Shown piece by piece: positions 59,475-64,000 of a stretch of 64,000 bases of DNA. The stretch's first letter is position 1. Each line of letters opens with the position of its first letter. Under the pieces are notes generated by a model. The model was not told the origin of the DNA, searched no databases, and saw only the letters and a list, made by a program, of their open reading frames with translations. This stretch comes from Candidatus Sulfotelmatobacter kueseliae (GTDB taxonomy: Bacteria > Acidobacteriota > Terriglobia > Terriglobales > Acidobacteriaceae): contig OMOD01000046.1 of assembly GCA_900290255.1 (NCBI GenBank), forward strand, positions 53,391-117,390, written 5' to 3'. The position numbers and the translations under genes were made by a program.

Positions 59475-62360
59475 GTGAAGTTCAAACCCCGCACGACCGC
59501 GCTGGCGGCGGCGTTCGTTCTCATGGGTGTCCGTGTGGCCGTGCTGATATTGTGGTACGGCACGGACACCGCGTCCCTGCGGGGCGACTGGATTGACACT
59601 GCGGCCCCGTTGACCGCCGCCGTGGTCTGCTGGATGGTCGCACGCCAGGCGGAAGGCTTCGGCCGCCGCGTGTGGCGTCTGGCCTGCATTTCCTTCCTGC
59701 TCGCTTCCGTGGGCCAGGGCCTCTATACCTACAACTACGACTATCTTCACGCCCCGCTGGCAACGATATGGCCCAGCGACGTTCTGGTCTTTTTCTGGAT
59801 CGTGCCGGCCATGATGACGCTGTTCCTGAGTCCCCGGGACCCGGACAGTGGATTTCGCTGGTTGCGCGTCTGCGATTTCGTGCAGGTCTGCACCCTGGTC
59901 CTGGCCGTGGAGCTGTCGCAGATCTACGTGCCCTCTCGCTGGCAGGCGGCGGGCCCGGCGATGCAGTTGCGCGCGGTGCACGCAGGCATCTTGTTCTTTG
60001 GCGCAATCGCCGTGAGCTTCCTCGTGCGAGGATGGCTCTGTCAGAATCGAAGCGCAAGATCTTTCTTTCTGCGCATGGGCGCGTTCCTGGTCGTCTCCGC
60101 GACTGTTCTCAATGCCACGCTCTACTATCAGGCTTCCGGCCATTACCAGCAGGGGACCTGGACCGACCTGCCATGGACCTTCAGCTTCTGTTTGGCGATT
60201 GTGCTGGCGGGCACGTGGAACGAACGCGAAGATTCTTCCGCAGCCGCGCCGCTTTCCCGCAGCCTGCAACTGCTGGCGCAATTCTCTCCTCTGTTGATTC
60301 CCGCGGTCGTCTTCCCCCTGGTGCTGCGGATTGCGCAGGAACAATTTGTCTGGTCGGTACTGTTGGTCACGCTATCGTTCGCGGCCGCCAGCGGACGCCT
60401 GTTCGTGCTGCAGAACCAGTTGCTGGTCAGCTCGCGCGAACTCGAGAATAATCTTGCCTTGCTGCGGGGAATCACCGAAGGCACGCCGGACGCGGTATTC
60501 GTCAAAGGTCTGGAAGGCCGCTATCTGATGATCAACTCCGCCGGCGCCCGCTTCCTGGGCCTTACTCCGCCGGAGGTCGTGGGTAAGACCGACGCCGAAG
60601 TGTTCGTTCCAGAAGTTGGCCGCGCCATTTGGGAACGCGACTGTAGGGTGCTGCAATCGGGCCAGACCAATACCTACGAGGAATTCGGCACCGCCGCGGG
60701 AGTGACCCGTCTGTACCTCGCCACCAAGGGCCCCCTGCGCGATCCGGGCGGCAAAGTGATCGGTTTGCTGGGCATCTGCCACGACATCACCGACCGCAAA
60801 CGCGCCGAGGAGGCGATCCGGCAGTCGCAGGAGAAACTGCGCATGCACATCGAGAGCACTCCGCTGGCCGTGGTGGAGTGGGATCTCGAATTCCGCGTCG
60901 CCGCCTGGAATCGCTCGGCGGAACGCATCTTCGGATATAGCCGGGACGAAGCCATGGGACGGCATGCTGACTTTATTGTTCCGCCCCAATTGCGTCAGCA
61001 TGTGAACCAGGTCTGGCGCGAGTTACTGGTGCGCCAGGGCGGCAGCCGCAACACCAACGACAACCTCACCAAAGACGGCCGCATCATTACCTGCGATTGG
61101 CACAACACTCCGCTGGTAGACGAGGCCGGCCGCGTGCTGGGAGTTGCTTCCTTCGTCGAGGACGTTACCGAACGCGTCGCCCTGGAAGAGAGGTTCCGTC
61201 AGTCGCAGAAGATGGAGGCCATTGGGCGCCTGGCAGGAGGCGTGGCCCACGATTTCAACAACCTGCTGACCGTAATCCTCGGATATGCGCAGGTTTTGGC
61301 GGACAAGCTTCCTGCCGGCCGCCTGGCCGACAGCACGGTCCAGATCAAATCCGCAGCCGAACGCGCTGCCGGCATCACGCAACAGTTGCTGGCTTTCAGC
61401 CGGAAACAGGTGCGCTCGCCGCGCATCATTGACCTCAACGACATTGTGCTCAACTTGGACTCCCTGTTGCGCCGCCTCATTGGCGAAGACATCGAGGTTC
61501 TCACCGTGCCGGCCCGCGACCTGGGCTCAGTCAAAGCGGATCCGGGACAGATCGAACAGGTCATCATGAACCTGGCGCTCAATGCCCGCGACGCCATGCC
61601 CCACGGCGGAACACTCACTCTGGAAACCGCCAATGCGGAACTTGACGAGGCTTATGCCCACGATCATCAGCCCCTCGAACCCGGCAGCTATGTGATGCTG
61701 GCGGTCAGTGACACCGGCGTGGGCATGACACCGGAAGTTCAGGCACGCATTTTCGAACCGTTCTTTACCACCAAAGAGGTGGGCAAAGGAACGGGGCTTG
61801 GCCTTTCCACGGTGTACGGAATCGTCAAGCAGAGCGGCGGCTACATCTGGGTCTACAGCGAGCCGGACCGGGGCACAGCCTTCAAGATTTATTTTCCACG
61901 GGTGGAACAGCCGGCCCAAACACCGGGGGTTGAGAAGCACCCCTCCGGAGCGCAGCATGGTACCGAGACCATCTTGCTGGTCGAAGACGATCCGCAACTG
62001 CGCGAGCTGACCTCTTCCGCCCTCACCCAGTGCGGCTACAAAGTGCTGGTGGCGGGTAACCCCGAAGAAGGGCTGGACAAGGCCAAAGCCGCCCACCGGG
62101 ATATCCGCCTCTTAGTTACCGATGTGGTCATGCCGCGCATGAACGGCCGCCAACTCGCAGAGCAGATCCAGCGCATCGCCCCGGACGTTCGCGTGCTTTA
62201 TATTTCCGGGTACACCAACAACGCCATCGTCCATTACGGTATGGTCGACGACGGACTCTGGTTCCTGCCCAAGCCCTTTACCCTGGCCGCCCTGGTCAAT
62301 AAGGTCCGGGAAGTTCTCGATGCCAGCCCGGATGCGGCGCAAAGCGCCCGCCAAAAGTAA
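59475..62360 (+). CDS. Hybrid sensor histidine kinase with membrane sensor, two PAS and a REC domain
   Basis: 961 residues from the GTG at 59475. Residues ~1-315 contain about eight to ten hydrophobic segments, an integral membrane sensor. Two PAS domains follow (~330-450, TEGTPDAVFVKGLEG, and ~455-575, YSRDEAMGRHADFI). HisKA has GRLAGGVAHDFNNLL with phospho-His H592; HATPase has NLALNARDAMPHGG and DTGVGMTPEVQ. The C-terminal receiver domain has D883 in VTDVVMPRMNG. It would sense a signal and pass phosphate to its own receiver. No partner response regulator lies nearby. Stop at 62360. Confidence 0.93.
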   Translation: MKFKPRTTALAAAFVLMGVRVAVLILWYGTDTASLRGDWIDTAAPLTAAVVCWMVARQAEGFGRRVWRLACISFLLASVGQGLYTYNYDYLHAPLATIWPSDVLVFFWIVPAMMTLFLSPRDPDSGFRWLRVCDFVQVCTLVLAVELSQIYVPSRWQAAGPAMQLRAVHAGILFFGAIAVSFLVRGWLCQNRSARSFFLRMGAFLVVSATVLNATLYYQASGHYQQGTWTDLPWTFSFCLAIVLAGTWNEREDSSAAAPLSRSLQLLAQFSPLLIPAVVFPLVLRIAQEQFVWSVLLVTLSFAAASGRLFVLQNQLLVSSRELENNLALLRGITEGTPDAVFVKGLEGRYLMINSAGARFLGLTPPEVVGKTDAEVFVPEVGRAIWERDCRVLQSGQTNTYEEFGTAAGVTRLYLATKGPLRDPGGKVIGLLGICHDITDRKRAEEAIRQSQEKLRMHIESTPLAVVEWDLEFRVAAWNRSAERIFGYSRDEAMGRHADFIVPPQLRQHVNQVWRELLVRQGGSRNTNDNLTKDGRIITCDWHNTPLVDEAGRVLGVASFVEDVTERVALEERFRQSQKMEAIGRLAGGVAHDFNNLLTVILGYAQVLADKLPAGRLADSTVQIKSAAERAAGITQQLLAFSRKQVRSPRIIDLNDIVLNLDSLLRRLIGEDIEVLTVPARDLGSVKADPGQIEQVIMNLALNARDAMPHGGTLTLETANAELDEAYAHDHQPLEPGSYVMLAVSDTGVGMTPEVQARIFEPFFTTKEVGKGTGLGLSTVYGIVKQSGGYIWVYSEPDRGTAFKIYFPRVEQPAQTPGVEKHPSGAQHGTETILLVEDDPQLRELTSSALTQCGYKVLVAGNPEEGLDKAKAAHRDIRLLVTDVVMPRMNGRQLAEQIQRIAPDVRVLYISGYTNNAIVHYGMVDDGLWFLPKPFTLAALVNKVREVLDASPDAAQSARQK

Positions 62361-62429
62361 GCCAAGCCACTAGTACATTTTCCGAGTTGCTGTGGCGTGC
62401 AAACCACGAACGGGAGGGGCACGGCTTTA

Positions 62430-62575
62430 CAGGCTGCGGAAAAAGTCACGAATGCGTGCGCCGCTGTGGAAGAACGGCGCTTCAGCGCCGCGTAAGCGGT
62501 TTGAAATCAATGCGGGCTTCAGCCCCGGTGGTCTTTCTCCGATCGACGACGGACTTTTTTCCGCATCCTCTTTAG
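62430..62575. repeat. Dispersed repeat, copy 2 (about 145 bp)
   Basis: Near copy of 50402-50545, in the same orientation. Contains GTGGAAGAACGGCGCTTCAGCGCCGCGTAAGCGG. A CGGGAGGGGCACGGCTT piece just before it (62411) also occurs in the tilS insert. Confidence 0.8.
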
Positions 62576-62615
62576 CTGCTGAAGGCAGGCACTCTACACC
62601 ATCAGGAGAACTGCT

Positions 62616-62790
62616 TCAGTTGCTGCCTTCCGCCCAATAACTGCTTCGCGCCAGCACCGTGGCATCGCTGGCATCTTTCAGGCGCACCCGAATCTGGTGC
62701 AGCCCGGGTTGCGGGTTCTTGGGCGCAAAGCTCAGCAGATAACGGCTATGCAAATGATTGGTGAAATCTACTCCGTTTCCACCTCATCCC
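62616..62790 (-). pseudogene. Remnant of a VWFA-related acidobacterial protein C-terminus
   Basis: Reading the minus strand gives LHSRYLLSFAPKNPQPGLHQIRVRLKDASDATVLARSSYW and a normal stop at 62616. This fits the C-terminal end of the VWFA-related acidobacterial family (compare the Y-x-L-x-Y-x-P pattern). Upstream in frame a TGA occurs after about 55 codons and the metal-site domain is missing, so it is a degraded gene. It is too short for the ORF track. Confidence 0.65.
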
Positions 62791-62884
62791 CGAACCGCTT
62801 ATTCAGGGCAGCCGCGTGCCTGATTGCAAAACTTCGGTAACCCACGTAGGGGCTGGGAATGGATTCCACAACATCTCTGCCCAT
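62768..62884 (-). other. Short ORF of 38 codons next to the VWFA remnant
   Basis: MGRDVVESIPSPYVGYRSFAIRHAAALNKRFG is an open short frame from 62884 to 62768 on the minus strand, in another phase than the VWFA remnant. No ribosome-binding site is obvious. It could be part of the same decaying gene or chance. The rest of the 62361-63023 gap holds only repeat copy 2. Confidence 0.2.
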
Positions 62885-63023
62885 TATGATTCACCCTAGC
62901 TGCTTAACCTGGCCTTGTACCGAGGTGCGCCATCAGCGATGGAGGATCAGTGCTTGCCGAACTGACCACTGGGCGTACGTCCGTTCGACTCTTTGCGTCA
63001 GGCTGGCATCGGAGGAGGAGCGA

Positions 63024-64000
63024 GTGACCGAGCATGTTGTCGTGGGCAGTGCCTGGGCCTTTTGGGTCGCCGTAGTCTCTCTCATCGGCCTTTTGCTGAC
63101 CGCGGACAACAAACGCAAACGAGAGCGCTATCCCTGGATTTACATTTTATTTTTCTTCTCCGGCTTCTCGGCGTTGCTTTACCAAATCGTATGGCAGCGC
63201 GCTTTGTTTGATATCTACGGCGTCAACATTGAATCAGTCACGGTGGTTGTGACCGCGTTCATGCTGGGACTCGGGCTCGGCAGCTTGCTGGGCGGACAGC
63301 TATCCCGGCAGATGCGTCTGCCGCTGCTTGCCCTGTTTGGGACTCTCGAACTGGCAATTGCTGTTTTTGGCGTCTTTTCCCTTAGGTTATTTCACTGGGT
63401 TGCGTCGTTCACCGCAGGCGCATCTTTACTCACCACAAGCCTGGTCGCATTCGTGGTGGTTCTGATTCCGACGCTGCTCATGGGCAGTACGCTGCCTTTG
63501 CTCGTCACCCAGATGGTGAAGGTAACGGAAAATGTTGGTCGATCGGTCGGCAAATTGTACTTTGTGAATACGCTGGGTTCTGCGGTGGCCTGTTTTTTCG
63601 CGGTAGTGGCGATGCCTGCGCTGGGCCAGTCAGGTTCTGTCTTGCTGGCGGCGGCGATCAACACTTGCGTCGGCGGGTCGGTTATCGTTTTTTCCCTCTC
63701 TTCTTCTCGCTCCCGATTGAAGGCCGGCATTGAATTGACAACCGGGCAACCGGCAGAACCAAGTGGCGCCGTCCCCGTGCCCTTTCCTCTGGCAGCCGCA
63801 ATAGCGGCGCTTGCTGGCCTTATTGCGCTGGGCTATGAAATTCTCTGGTACCGAATTTTTTCCTTTGTAACCGGCGGGATGGCGAGGAGCTTTGCCGAAC
63901 TGCTGGGTTCTTACCTCGCAGGCATTGCCCTTGGATCCTTGGCCGTGGAAGCAATCTGCCGCAATTGTTCCCGCCGCAACTCGCGAAAGTGGCTTGGCTT
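63024..64000 (+). CDS. Spermidine-synthase-like membrane protein (C-terminus cut by window edge)
   Basis: Open to the right edge, so missing from the ORF track. It starts at GTG 63024, preceded by GGAGGAGG. The visible ~325 residues contain at least seven membrane segments, with FFFSGFSALLYQIVWQRALF near residue 50, the hallmark of the fused membrane-domain/spermidine-synthase family found in many bacteria; the methyltransferase-like spermidine synthase domain would lie after the edge. A second LGYEILWYRIFSF copy at about residue 275 fits the repeat in that family. Function of the membrane part is unknown. Confidence 0.85.
   Translation, partial: MTEHVVVGSAWAFWVAVVSLIGLLLTADNKRKRERYPWIYILFFFSGFSALLYQIVWQRALFDIYGVNIESVTVVVTAFMLGLGLGSLLGGQLSRQMRLPLLALFGTLELAIAVFGVFSLRLFHWVASFTAGASLLTTSLVAFVVVLIPTLLMGSTLPLLVTQMVKVTENVGRSVGKLYFVNTLGSAVACFFAVVAMPALGQSGSVLLAAAINTCVGGSVIVFSLSSSRSRLKAGIELTTGQPAEPSGAVPVPFPLAAAIAALAGLIALGYEILWYRIFSFVTGGMARSFAELLGSYLAGIALGSLAVEAICRNCSRRNSRKWLG

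Noticed and set aside
63392-63730. A 112-codon minus-strand ORF near the right edge
   Set aside because: It is opposite the spermidine-synthase-like frame, which has hydrophobic segments and family motifs.

Overview
The window looks like a chromosomal segment of a soil-type member of the Acidobacteriota (Terriglobia/Koribacter-like). This is an inference from gene content, not from a marker gene. The main support is three secreted proteins of the VWFA-related acidobacterial domain type plus a remnant of a fourth, high GC, dense interspersed palindromic repeats, and a mix of housekeeping, carbohydrate and motility-type genes. I recognised no rRNA, tRNA, CRISPR array, transposase or prophage. 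There are about 48 protein genes; the first and last are cut by the window edges.

Layout. 1-7.3 kb, minus strand: a cut small CxxC protein, a STAS protein, an unknown protein, the TldE/TldD protease pair, and an alpha-glucan phosphorylase carrying a PtsP-like GAF domain. 7.7-14.0 kb, plus strand: a tight run that I read as a biosynthetic operon for a ribosomally made, modified peptide. It holds a secreted repeat protein, a 55-aa precursor with a lasso-type leader motif, a soluble S26-type protease, an HprK-like kinase, a PqqD-like recognition protein, a radical SAM/SPASM enzyme and an NTP_transf_5 nucleotidyltransferase. Four of the joins are ATGA overlaps or gaps under 20 bases. 14.0-21 kb: MFS transporters, a LacI-type regulator and a large secreted clan-A glycosidase, probably a sugar-utilisation locus. 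21-24 kb: hypAB without a hydrogenase, and a secreted GH13 enzyme.

24.4-30 kb: DNA-related genes (HU, a DnaC-like ATPase, a truncated UvrC-like protein, gyrB). 30.4-39.5 kb: an HdeD-like protein, a rhomboid protease, the conserved ftsH-hpt-tilS block, thrS, and a GH16-like secreted protein. 39.7-50.3 kb: a TSUP exporter, three VWFA proteins, a DUF3052-like protein, an oxidoreductase, an MglA-type GTPase, a GIDE-like membrane protein and a CTP-synthase-like amidotransferase with altered catalytic residues. 50.7-64 kb: an M1 peptidase, an ABC transporter with a frameshifted permease, an RluA-family pseudouridine synthase, lgt, a hybrid histidine kinase, a VWFA remnant and the start of a spermidine-synthase-like membrane protein.

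The two most notable signals are (1) the peptide cluster at 9.88-13.97 kb, which combines lasso-type tailoring enzymes with a radical SAM enzyme and has no lasso cyclase, and (2) families of GC-rich palindromic repeats that lie between genes and also sit in frame inside tilS, the pseudouridine synthase gene and probably thrS, where they are translated.
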